A stretch of DNA of 14,612 nucleotides from DATDOY01 sp035293045. Its GTDB lineage: Bacteria > Actinomycetota > Acidimicrobiia > IMCC26256 > JACPCJ01. Shown here piece after piece: positions 1 through 6,796 of the stretch (positions are counted from its first letter, which is position 1; each line of letters starts with the position of its first letter). The position numbers were made by a program, and so were the translations under genes. The notes under the pieces are model-generated. The model was not told where the DNA came from. It searched no databases and was given only the letters and a program-made list of their open reading frames with translations. The stretch spans positions 1 to 14,612 of the forward strand of contig DATDOY010000021.1 in the NCBI GenBank assembly GCA_035293045.1. Direction: 5' to 3'.

Positions 1-1
1 C

Positions 2-895
2 ATCGCGTTCACGTGGAACTCGAAGCGAATTCCGGCGGCCAACGGCGCCGAGAACTGCGAGGGCGGTACGGGCACCGTGTTGCCCTCGGGTGGCTCACTC
101 TCGACCAACAACACCTACAAGATCCGCGTCACGGCCACGACGTTCGGGGTGCCGACGCCGGACCAGGCCGACACCGACGAGCCCTTCTCCGGGGTCGTCA
201 CCATCAACAACGCGCCCGCCGCTCCGTCCAACGTCGCGTTGTCGCACAACAAGGACGCCAAGACCATCAAGGTGGCCTGGGGGCGCAACGCCGAACCCGA
301 CGTGAGCGACTACCGCGTGCAGGAGTGCGTGGTCGACAAGTCGTCGAAGCCCTGCGAGGACAACTTGTGGAAGACCAAGGCCGACGTCAGAGGTCAGGCG
401 CTCGAGGTCAAGGCCGAGAACCCGGGCATCTACCGCTACCGGGTGATCGCGCTGCGGCCGACCGCCACCGGGGCCACGATTATCTCCGAGCCGGCGAGCG
501 CCAAGGGCGACCCGACGGAGATCGAAGTGGTTGCTGATCCCGAGGTGACGACGACGACGCAGCCTGGCACCCCTCCCGACACCACGCCGATCACCGTCAC
601 CAAGACGGTCGTCAAGCCGACGCGGCGGGTGCAGCGAGCGGCTCCTGAAGTGGTCCAGCGGATCGTCGAAGAGGCGCCCGGCTACAACACCAACCTGCCG
701 TACAACGGCGAGGGCGCCGAGACGGCGAGCAGCGGCCTCGGCGGCGACGCCGGCGAGGGTGAGGGCCAGCGGGCGATCCTGATTCCGCTCGCCGGCGGTG
801 CGCTCCTCCTGGTGTTCGCCATGCAAGTCCATTACCTCAACCGACGGGCCGGCGCCGGGCTCGAGACGGTACCCGTCGACTTCGACGAGTTCTGA
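2..895 (+). CDS. Fibronectin-III-like surface protein with C-terminal membrane anchor (5' partial)
   Basis: The reading frame is open from base 2 with no start in view, so the N-terminus (presumably a signal peptide) lies outside the window; 297 residues are visible. The first ~65 residues look like the end of a beta-rich domain (NNTYKIRV). A fibronectin-III-like domain follows, from APAAPSNVALS to about TEIEVV, with the typical VAWGRNAEPDVSDYRV strand pair, two cysteines that may form a disulfide, and GIYRYRVIA near its end. A Thr/Pro-rich linker comes next, then the motif GYNTNLPY, a hydrophobic segment (ILIPLAGGALLLVFAMQV) and a short YLNRRAG-led cytoplasmic tail. I infer an extracellular domain on a single-pass anchor. 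The following gene (start 1220) is a paralog with the same order of parts. No enzymatic motif is visible; adhesion or wall-associated binding is only a guess. A strong terminator starts 57 nt after the stop. Confidence 0.8.
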   Translation: MAFTWNSKRIPAANGAENCEGGTGTVLPSGGSLSTNNTYKIRVTATTFGVPTPDQADTDEPFSGVVTINNAPAAPSNVALSHNKDAKTIKVAWGRNAEPDVSDYRVQECVVDKSSKPCEDNLWKTKADVRGQALEVKAENPGIYRYRVIALRPTATGATIISEPASAKGDPTEIEVVADPEVTTTTQPGTPPDTTPITVTKTVVKPTRRVQRAAPEVVQRIVEEAPGYNTNLPYNGEGAETASSGLGGDAGEGEGQRAILIPLAGGALLLVFAMQVHYLNRRAGAGLETVPVDFDEF

Positions 896-952
896 GCGGG
901 TACCCGCCCGCAGCCACCTTCCCCGCCAACCGGGGTTGTCCGTAGTCCTCTC

Positions 953-996
953 AGGGTGTGGGGGGCGGCCAGGCGCATGGCTGCCCCCCACACCCT
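953..996 (+). terminator. Strong intrinsic terminator after the first fnIII gene
   Basis: A 19-bp stem pairs 953-971 with 978-996. It contains one G-U pair (967:982) and a 6-nt loop, GGCGCA. The stem is very GC-rich and a short T-rich stretch (TTTCT) follows directly. It begins 57 nt after the stop codon of the upstream gene and no ORF crosses it convincingly. It should end transcription of the first paralog and separate it from the second. Confidence 0.85.
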
Positions 997-1070
997 TTCT
1001 CATGAGGGCGCCCATTCGGGCCCTTGTGCGGTTTGCGAGCCTTCCGCCCGGTTTCCTGGGCGTGGGTTCC

Positions 1071-1202
1071 CGGCAGGCATGCACCATTCGTCCCAACGGC
1101 TGCTCAACGGGGGCTGCGTGCATGCCGATACGTCCGAGGGGCGGAAGCCGCCTGGCGGCCCCGACGCCGGGCGCGTCTTTCCGAGCGCGTGTGCAAAGAC
1201 GT
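1071..1202 (+). other. Hairpin-rich 5' leader of the second fnIII gene (candidate structured RNA)
   Basis: The 324-nt gap between the two fnIII genes holds the terminator and then this leader. Three inverted repeats follow each other. The first pairs GGCATGCAC (1076-1084) with GTGCATGCC (1118-1126) around a 33-nt loop. The second pairs GGGGC (1138-1142) with GCCCC (1158-1162). The third pairs GCGTCTTT (1173-1180) with AAAGACGT (1195-1202), one G-U, around a 14-nt loop. The last ends just before the ribosome binding site. I could not match it to a riboswitch class I know; the c-di-AMP (ydaO) and c-di-GMP-I signatures are not present. In high-GC DNA some hairpins arise by chance, so the structured-RNA call is tentative. 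I see no convincing -35/-10 pair in 997-1070. Confidence 0.4.
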
Positions 1203-1203
1203 G

Positions 1204-1215
1204 GAGAGAGGGAGG
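1204..1215 (+). promoter_or_regulatory. Ribosome binding site fixing the GTG start at 1220
   Basis: A purine run, GAGAGAGGGAGG, ends 4 nt before the GTG at 1220. It is the best Shine-Dalgarno-like sequence upstream of this gene. It supports the GTG over the upstream in-frame codons (the frame stays open back to 956), which would run through the terminator and leader. Confidence 0.75.
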
Positions 1216-1219
1216 CCCC

Positions 1220-2683
1220 GTGAAGGGCCTGAGGCAGCGTGATGCGGACGCCATCGCCGGGACGCCGGTCGGTAGCGGTCCGGAATCGAACTGGGGATTC
1301 ACCCCGAGGGCGCGTCGTTGGGCGCGTTCGCTCGCATTCGGTCTCGGTGCCGTCGCGCTCGTGTTGCCCGCCGCCCCCGCCCACGCGGCCCACTACCAGG
1401 TGAACTGGACCTCGCCGGCGTCCGGCGCGGCAATGGTCGACGAGCAGACCGTCCAACTCGAGATCACGTCGCCGACCTCGATCACCAACGGGAGGGTGTC
1501 CGAGTGGGAGCTCCGCCTCCTCAGCGGGAGCGGCCCCGGAGCGGTTGCCCTCGGAACCCTGTGTCGGGACGTGTACTCGCTTCCGGGCGTCGAAACGGTG
1601 CGTGCCGAACTCGCATGGAACACGCTGTTCTATCCCGGACCCGACGAGCCGTCCGCGCTGTGCGACAGCAGCCACGCCCCGGGCTCTCTCCACCTTCCGG
1701 CGACCCCGGATGCTTACGCGCCAAATGGGACCTATACGTTCCGCGTGTGGGTGAAGTCCACCCCTGCCGGACTCCCCCCGACCCAGCACGAGCAGACGTT
1801 CGACCGCGTCGTGAAGTTCAGCAATCCGGCCGAGACCCCCACGGGCGTCAAGGCGTCGTGGACGTCGTCGAGTTCCGCGATGACCGTCTCGTGGGGCGCG
1901 AACCCGGAGCCGGACGTGACGGGCTACGCGGTCGACCAATGTGTGAAGGCTCCTGCGCAGACGTGCGCGGCGAGCGACTGGTCTCGGGTGGCCAACCCCT
2001 CGGGGCGGACGACCACGTCGGCGTCACTGAACATCGCGACTGCTGGGACGTACCGATACCGGGTGGCCGCCAAACGTCTCGACGCCGACGGCAAGGAGTT
2101 GCTGTCGTCCGCCGCGCAGTCCGACCCGATGACGATCGATTTCGCGGATACCCCCGCGCCGACCACGGATGACGGTGAAGGTGGGAGCGGTGGCGGCAGC
2201 GGCGGCAGCGGCGGCAGCGGCGGCGACGGCAGTAGCGGTGGGAGCGGGACCGCCCCCACCGGAACCGACGGAGGCAGTCCAGGGGCCGGTGGTGCGGCCG
2301 CGGGCGAGACCGATCGCAGTGGTCTCCCTGCACGAGAACTGCAGCGAACCGAAGTCGATTCGGGATATGAGGAGAACCTTCCGTACGGCGCCAAGCCGCT
2401 CGACGGGGCGGGTGGCGGCGCGCTCGAGATTGCCGCGCGCGGTGTGGGGATCGCGCTCGTGCCGATGGCGGGCGGCGTGCTGCTCTTCGTCTTCGCGATG
2501 CAGATGCGGTACTTGAGCCGTCGCGCGGACGCCCTTGCTCTGGCTGGCGGCGACACCGTTGCCGTCGATGGTGCAACGGTCGACAGCGCAGACAACCCCG
2601 CGGACGATGCGCCGGTTCCGTTGTTCCGGCTCGGGGCCGGGGGCAGCTTCATTTCGAACTGGCGACGTCTCCTCGACGACTGA
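1220..2683 (+). CDS. Secreted fibronectin-III-like surface protein with Gly/Ser linker and C-terminal membrane anchor
   Basis: 487 residues from the GTG start. Residues 30-56 form a signal peptide (RARRWARS, a hydrophobic core, then AHA as likely cleavage site), so the mature chain starts near A57. Residues ~57-200 are an unassigned beta-rich domain with two Cys (115, 148). Residues ~203-308 are fibronectin-III-like (MTVSWGANPEPDVTGYAV, a Cys pair at 241/249, GTYRYRVAA). Residues ~318-368 are a Gly/Ser/Asp-rich linker. SGYEENLPYG (381-390) precedes a transmembrane segment (~409-431, IALVPMAGGVLLFVFAMQM), followed by a ~56-residue tail. The domain order and the juxtamembrane and anchor sequences match the upstream partial gene, so the pair is a tandem duplication. 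The product is probably displayed outside the membrane; ligand and role are unknown. A structured leader precedes it, and it converges on the helicase gene with an 18-nt gap. Confidence 0.85.
   Translation: MKGLRQRDADAIAGTPVGSGPESNWGFTPRARRWARSLAFGLGAVALVLPAAPAHAAHYQVNWTSPASGAAMVDEQTVQLEITSPTSITNGRVSEWELRLLSGSGPGAVALGTLCRDVYSLPGVETVRAELAWNTLFYPGPDEPSALCDSSHAPGSLHLPATPDAYAPNGTYTFRVWVKSTPAGLPPTQHEQTFDRVVKFSNPAETPTGVKASWTSSSSAMTVSWGANPEPDVTGYAVDQCVKAPAQTCAASDWSRVANPSGRTTTSASLNIATAGTYRYRVAAKRLDADGKELLSSAAQSDPMTIDFADTPAPTTDDGEGGSGGGSGGSGGSGGDGSSGGSGTAPTGTDGGSPGAGGAAAGETDRSGLPARELQRTEVDSGYEENLPYGAKPLDGAGGGALEIAARGVGIALVPMAGGVLLFVFAMQMRYLSRRADALALAGGDTVAVDGATVDSADNPADDAPVPLFRLGAGGSFISNWRRLLDD
2192..2218 (+). 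repeat. Three perfect 9-bp repeats (GGCGGCAGC) coding the Gly-Ser linker
   Basis: GGCGGCAGC occurs three times head to tail, with a degenerate fourth copy (GGCGGCGAC, 2219-2227). It codes repeated Gly-Gly-Ser in the flexible linker of the second fnIII protein. Such tracts can change copy number by slippage without breaking the frame, so linker length may differ between strains. Confidence 0.85.
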
Positions 2684-2701
2684 GGGCGTGATCGGGGCCG
2701 T

Positions 2702-4981
2702 TCAACGGTTCGTTTCGCTGATCGCGCCAAGGAGTTTGAGCGCCGCATCCTTGTCGAGATACTCGTTCCAGTTCCCGCACTTGGGCGACTGGACGCATGA
2801 CGGGCAGCCCCCCACGCACGGGCACGTGCGGATCAGCGCGTCGGTCGCCGCCACGTGGTGCTCGGCGCGGTTGAAGGCGAGGTCGGCGATGCCGGCGCCC
2901 CCCGGGTAGGCGTCGTAGATGAAGATGGTCGCCTGCCCCGTGTCGGGGAGCCGGGCGATCGACAGGCCCCCGACGTCCCAGCGGTCGCAGATTGCGAAGA
3001 GCGGCAGCATGCCGATCATGCCGTGCTCTGCCGCGTGGACCGCTCCGAGGAGCGATGGCTGCATGAGGCCGATGCGGTCGACGACATCGTCTGGGACCGT
3101 GTACCAGACGGCGCGGGTCTGAAGCGTACGGGGCGGCAGGTCGAGGTCGACCGTCTCGAGTACCTCACCGGTGCTGACCCGCTTGCGTTGGAAGCCGCTG
3201 ACCGCCGTGGTGACCGAAACCCTTCCGAGGTGGACCGTGGCGGGGCCGACGCGCCGGGAAGCATCCTCACCGTCAATGGCGAGGTCGACGTCCTCGCGCG
3301 TCTGGGTGTACTCGTCGTCGTCGCTCGGCTCGAGGACCGCGACGCGGTCGCGGGTGTCGAGGCGTTCCACACGATATTGACGGCCTTGGTGGAGGTAGAG
3401 CGCGCCTTCGTGCGCCACGTTGAACACGCGGGCGCCGTCCACCGTCCCGATCAGATCGAATGTCCCGCGTTCGACGAGGCGATACTCGACGGACGTTCCG
3501 CTTCGCAGCGACACCGCTCCTGCGGGGGGCCGGCGCTCCGCCCAGTACAGCTTGCCGTTGCGGGGCCGGAGCGTGTCGGCCTGGACCATCTCTCGCACCG
3601 GGTCGTCGATGTCGTCGCCGAAGTAGGCGGCGTCACCGTCGGTCAGCGGCAGCTCGAACGCCGCGCATCCGAGATGAGGTTTCAGCACGAAGGGGTTGTT
3701 CGCGTTGATGACGGCTGGCTCCACCGCGCGGGTGAACAGCTCGTTCGGGTGTGAGAGATACCAGCGGTCGAGTTGGTCGTCGCCCGCGACGAGGACGGCG
3801 AGCGACCGGCGTGCTGTCCGCCCGGCCCGTCCGGCCTGTTGCCACATGGATGCGAGCGTTCCCGGGAAGCCGTTGAGCACGACGGCGTCGAGGCCTCCGA
3901 CGTCGATGCCGAGCTCGAGGGCGTTGGTCGCCACGACGGCGAGCAGGTCACCCGAGGCCAGCTGGTCCTCGAGCTCCCTTCGTTCCTGGGGCAGGTATCC
4001 CCCGCGGTAGGCGGCGACCCGCTCGACGAGGTCGGGCGTGTCGTGTTCCAGGAGGCCCCGGGCGGTGCGCGCCACGACCTCGGCGCCCCGGCGAGATCTC
4101 GTGAACGCCAGCGCGTGGTGGTCGGACCGGACAAGCCGGGTCAAGAGGCGGGCGACGTCGCTGTTGGCCGACGAGCGACTCCCGGAGACGGCGTCGAGCA
4201 ACGGCCGCTCCCACAACGCGAACCACCGCTCGCCTCGAGGCGAGCCGTCGTCGTCGACCACCGTGACCGGCACGCCCGCGAGTTCTTCGGCGAGCGCTCC
4301 TGGATTGCCGATCGTCGCGCTCGAGAAGCAGAAGACAGGGTCGGAGCCGTAGTGGTTGCACAGTCGGCGCAGGCGCCTCAGCACGTGCGCTACGTGGCTG
4401 CCGAAGATTCCGCGGAGCGAGTGCAACTCGTCGACGACGACGAGGCTCAAGCGAGACAGGAACGTCCCCCACCGCTGGTGGTTGGGCAGGATGCCGACGT
4501 GGAGCATGTCGGGGTTCGTGAGGAGCACTCGCGCGCGTTGGCGCGCTCGGCCTCGATCGTCCTGCGCGGTGTCGCCGTCGTACGCGGCCGCCTCGAGCTG
4601 GGGCACAAGCCACGACCGAAGCGAGCGGAGCTGGTCGTGTGCGAGCGCTTTGGTGGGAAACAGCATGAGGGCGGTATCGGCGCGTCCGGCGAGGGCGGAC
4701 TCGACGATCGGCACCTGGTAGCACAGCGACTTCCCCGATGCCGTCCCGGTGGCAAGGGCGATGTGGCGCCGTTCTCTCAGCAGATCGATCGCGAGGGCCT
4801 GGTGCGCGTAGAGGCCGACGATCCCACGGTCGGCGAGTCGGCGCACCACCTCGCGGGCCACTGGTTCGATCGGATCCGCGTATCGCGCGGGACGCGCTTC
4901 GATCTTCTCGACGTGAACGATCCGATCCCCGAGTTCGGGGTCGACGCGCAGTTCACTCAGCAGGTCGCAGGCGTCGGCCAT
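2702..4981 (-). CDS. DEAD/DEAH-box helicase with C-terminal DUF1998 zinc-type domain (MrfA/YprA-like)
   Basis: 759 residues. The superfamily 2 helicase motifs appear in order: LYAHQ (57-61), Walker A ATGTASGKS (77-85), DELH (184-187), SAT (221-223), the motif IV region LAFTRSRRGAE (291-301), NALELGID (353-360) and QQAGRAGR (381-388). The C-terminal half carries the DUF1998-type HGMIGMLPLFAICDRWDVGG and a cysteine cluster, CPCVGGCPSC plus C735 (C720, 722, 726, 729, 735), likely binding zinc or another metal. Known relatives are B. subtilis MrfA (YprA), which acts in mitomycin C damage repair, and eukaryotic Hrq1; they unwind DNA 3'-5'. A role in repair is inferred from family. MrfA is normally paired with the exonuclease MrfB, but no such gene is adjacent. 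The ATG at 4981 has no clear Shine-Dalgarno; a TACCCT box lies 10 nt upstream. The gene is separated from the upstream LCP gene by a strong hairpin, so it is probably its own transcription unit. Confidence 0.93.
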   Translation of the reverse strand: MADACDLLSELRVDPELGDRIVHVEKIEARPARYADPIEPVAREVVRRLADRGIVGLYAHQALAIDLLRERRHIALATGTASGKSLCYQVPIVESALAGRADTALMLFPTKALAHDQLRSLRSWLVPQLEAAAYDGDTAQDDRGRARQRARVLLTNPDMLHVGILPNHQRWGTFLSRLSLVVVDELHSLRGIFGSHVAHVLRRLRRLCNHYGSDPVFCFSSATIGNPGALAEELAGVPVTVVDDDGSPRGERWFALWERPLLDAVSGSRSSANSDVARLLTRLVRSDHHALAFTRSRRGAEVVARTARGLLEHDTPDLVERVAAYRGGYLPQERRELEDQLASGDLLAVVATNALELGIDVGGLDAVVLNGFPGTLASMWQQAGRAGRTARRSLAVLVAGDDQLDRWYLSHPNELFTRAVEPAVINANNPFVLKPHLGCAAFELPLTDGDAAYFGDDIDDPVREMVQADTLRPRNGKLYWAERRPPAGAVSLRSGTSVEYRLVERGTFDLIGTVDGARVFNVAHEGALYLHQGRQYRVERLDTRDRVAVLEPSDDDEYTQTREDVDLAIDGEDASRRVGPATVHLGRVSVTTAVSGFQRKRVSTGEVLETVDLDLPPRTLQTRAVWYTVPDDVVDRIGLMQPSLLGAVHAAEHGMIGMLPLFAICDRWDVGGLSIARLPDTGQATIFIYDAYPGGAGIADLAFNRAEHHVAATDALIRTCPCVGGCPSCVQSPKCGNWNEYLDKDAALKLLGAISETNR

Positions 4982-4991
4982 GGTCGGCCCG

Positions 4992-4997
4992 AGGGTA
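4992..4997 (-). promoter_or_regulatory. Possible -10 box (TACCCT) of a near-leaderless helicase transcript
   Basis: On the minus strand TACCCT, a TANNNT-type -10 hexamer, ends 10 nt before the helicase ATG, and no Shine-Dalgarno is visible. The same hexamer stands 8 nt before the DedA start. No good -35 is seen, so this is a weak call. Confidence 0.3.
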
Positions 4998-5055
4998 GCG
5001 GTCGGGGTTGCGGGCGTTCTTCGGCGGCGCGGGTTTCGGACGCGCTATCGCCCAC

Positions 5056-5105
5056 GCATGTGTGAGTGTCTGCCCGGCGTCAGCCGGGCAGACACTCACA
5101 CATGC
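5056..5105 (-). terminator. Perfect 23-bp hairpin directly after the LCP stop codon
   Basis: Arms 5056-5078 and 5083-5105 are exact reverse complements, giving 23 bp with no mismatch and a 4-nt loop (GTCA on the plus strand). The stem starts with the G of the LCP stop codon TAG (5107-5105). No U-tract follows on the minus strand. The position between two same-strand genes suggests a terminator of the U-tract-poor kind reported in actinobacteria, or an RNA-stabilising 3' end. The remaining 74 nt to the helicase hold nothing else I recognise apart from the TACCCT box. Confidence 0.75.
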
Positions 5106-6043
5106 TAAGGGAAGGTGTTGCCGGCGCTGTCCGTCGGTGGCGGGTTCTGCACGACTCCGTCGTCGGCGAAGTCGGCGAACATGGGCCCGGCCTCGGCACT
5201 CGGAATGACCACCGAGGCCCCTCCGGCGGATCCGCTCGCCCCCGGCATCGTGATGCTGTCGACCTCGTCGTGGGGGATCGTGACACCAATGCGCGCCAGC
5301 GAGTAGAGATCCGCCGTCGTGACGCCGTTCGTCGTCTTGAGGTGGCGCAGGAGGATGGCGACCTGCTTCGACAGGTCGAGGGGACCATGGGGATTCCCTC
5401 GGACCTGGGCCAGCGCCGACACCAAGAGGAGTCCTTGGTTCGATGTGCGGCTGAAGTCGCCGTGGGGCGTGCCGTGACGGGCCCGCGCGTAGGCGAGCGC
5501 CGCCTCACCGCTCATGTGGTTGGGGCCCGCGCCGACGCTCGCGCCCGAGTACGCCGCGTCTTCGATGCCGTATGGCACGTCGATCGCGACCCCGCCGACG
5601 TCATTGACGATGTTGGTGAACCCCTCGAAGTTGGTCGTGATCACGAAGTGGATCGGAGCACCGGTCAATGTGGTCAGGGTTTCGCTCACGAGGGCGGCCT
5701 TCCCGAGCGTGTGCGACTCGTTGATCTTCCGCCGACCATGTCCGGGGATTTCGACGTGGGTGTCGCGTGGGATGTTGATGATGGTCGCCTTCCCGAGCGC
5801 CTGGTTCACGCCCACCACGTGGATGGCGTCGGCACGCGCCCCCGACACGCCGGGCCGGTCGTCGGTCCCGACGATGGCAATGAAGATCGGATCGGGCGTC
5901 CCCGAGTTCGATGCCGACGCGCTCTTGTAGATCTCGATCGTCTCGTCTTGGGCGTCGGCCGCAGTGAAGGCGAACGCGAGCAGCGCGACCGCAACGGCGA
6001 CGCCGCCGGCGACCCACCCGCGGGTAGGAAGGCGCTGGATCAT
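5105..6043 (-). CDS. LytR-CpsA-Psr (LCP) family cell-wall glycopolymer transferase
   Basis: 312 residues from the ATG at 6043, which overlaps the upstream stop as ATGA; the frame is open a little further upstream but this start is favoured by coupling. Residues ~8-30 are a membrane anchor (GWVAGGVAVAVALLAFAF), putting the rest outside. The LCP domain (~52-215) shows the family signatures: GTDDR (59-63), RADAIHVV (70-77), INIPRDTHVEIPG (89-101), KIN (106-108), VGGVAIDVP (149-157) and AYARARH..GDFSR (184-199). These include the Asp and Arg residues that bind the pyrophosphate lipid in known LCP enzymes. The family moves polyprenyl-linked glycopolymers (teichoic acid, arabinogalactan, capsule) onto peptidoglycan; the acceptor polymer here cannot be told. 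The protein has no C-terminal LytR_C domain and ends in an acidic, Pro-containing tail. It is probably co-transcribed with the upstream membrane protein. Confidence 0.9.
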   Translation of the reverse strand: MIQRLPTRGWVAGGVAVAVALLAFAFTAADAQDETIEIYKSASASNSGTPDPIFIAIVGTDDRPGVSGARADAIHVVGVNQALGKATIINIPRDTHVEIPGHGRRKINESHTLGKAALVSETLTTLTGAPIHFVITTNFEGFTNIVNDVGGVAIDVPYGIEDAAYSGASVGAGPNHMSGEAALAYARARHGTPHGDFSRTSNQGLLLVSALAQVRGNPHGPLDLSKQVAILLRHLKTTNGVTTADLYSLARIGVTIPHDEVDSITMPGASGSAGGASVVIPSAEAGPMFADFADDGVVQNPPPTDSAGNTFP

Positions 6044-6750
6044 CCGAACGCGGCCTCCGACGTCGTGGTCTCGGAACCGATCGTGCGCGTGACGTCGATG
6101 CGGTACGCGGTGATCTTCCACGAACCGTCGAGCGGCCGGAGGACGAGGTTTCCAGTCCGCGCGATCGTGACGTCTTGGTCACCGCGCACCACCATGAGGA
6201 CGTCGATCGTGGCGTCGACGTATTGGGTCGCGCCGTCCTGCACGATGCCGGCAAGGGCAACGGTCAGCTTCTCCGTCGCGACGCCACCTTCGGCGAAGCC
6301 AAGGTGGGCGTCACTCAGCGCCTGGATCTCCGTTCCCTGGAGGCTTCCGGCCGCCACCGGTCCGAAGTGGGCTGCGAGAGGGTTCCCGGCCGGCGCGGTC
6401 GTGGTCACCCCGTCGTCGGGAAGCGTCGAGAGAGGGGTCACCGTCGCGTCCTTGAGATAGCCCGTGACGGCGGCGAGGATGGCGTCGAGGTCGGCCTGCG
6501 GCGGTTGGGTGGGCTGACCGTCGACCCCGATGATTCCGCTGGTGTCGACGGGCGACGTGAGTGCGAGCGGCCGCACCACGGGGGCTTCCGGGCGCTTGTC
6601 GTCGTCGCTTCCGCCGAAGACCGTGGCCAAAAGGACGCCGACCAGGGCCACTGCGACGATGGCGCCGGTGCCGATCAGCAGCCTTCGGCGATGGTCAGGG
6701 CCCCCGGTTGAGGTACCGGTGCCCGCGGGGGATTCGGTGGGGCTGGTCAT
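6040..6750 (-). CDS. Single-pass membrane protein of unknown function, coupled to the LCP gene
   Basis: 236 residues. The first ~20 are Thr/Gly/Pro-rich and end in HRRR. A transmembrane segment follows (~24-45, LLIGTGAIVAVALVGVLLA), then a low-complexity stretch (~47-85) and a probably extracellular folded domain (~86-226). Its end, LVLRPLDGSWKITAYRIDVTRT, resembles the last strands of NTF2-like or Mce-associated domains, but I cannot confirm that fold and name no function. The stop codon overlaps the LCP ATG by 4 nt, and topology (short cytoplasmic head, external body) matches the LCP protein, so a shared envelope role is a reasonable inference. The DedA gene ends 46 nt upstream. A TTGGCA with a poor TATGCG 15 nt downstream lies in that gap, too weak to call a promoter. 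Confidence 0.8.
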   Translation of the reverse strand: MTSPTESPAGTGTSTGGPDHRRRLLIGTGAIVAVALVGVLLATVFGGSDDDKRPEAPVVRPLALTSPVDTSGIIGVDGQPTQPPQADLDAILAAVTGYLKDATVTPLSTLPDDGVTTTAPAGNPLAAHFGPVAAGSLQGTEIQALSDAHLGFAEGGVATEKLTVALAGIVQDGATQYVDATIDVLMVVRGDQDVTIARTGNLVLRPLDGSWKITAYRIDVTRTIGSETTTSEAAFG

Positions 6751-6796
6751 CGGTGCGAGAGCCTCGCATACCCCGTCGCGCCCTTTGCCAACCGCG

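Noticed and set aside
1071..1202. c-di-AMP (ydaO) or c-di-GMP-I riboswitch
   Set aside because: I looked for the conserved core strings of both classes and did not find them, so the leader is left unassigned.
95..1939. 614-codon open frame on the minus strand across both fnIII genes
   Set aside because: It crosses the terminator and the leader, its product is Arg/Gly-rich low-complexity sequence, and the plus strand has clear signal peptide, fnIII and anchor features. It is a GC-rich shadow frame.
3773..5065. 430-codon open frame on the plus strand opposite the helicase
   Set aside because: Antisense to clear helicase motifs, with no recognisable domain.
5056..5105. Insertion-sequence end or attachment site
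   Set aside because: No transposase, target duplication or integrase is present; the position at a gene end fits a terminator better.
5066..6460. 464-codon open frame on the plus strand opposite the LCP and membrane-protein genes
   Set aside because: It runs through the hairpin and opposite the conserved LCP motifs; the product has no domain I recognise.
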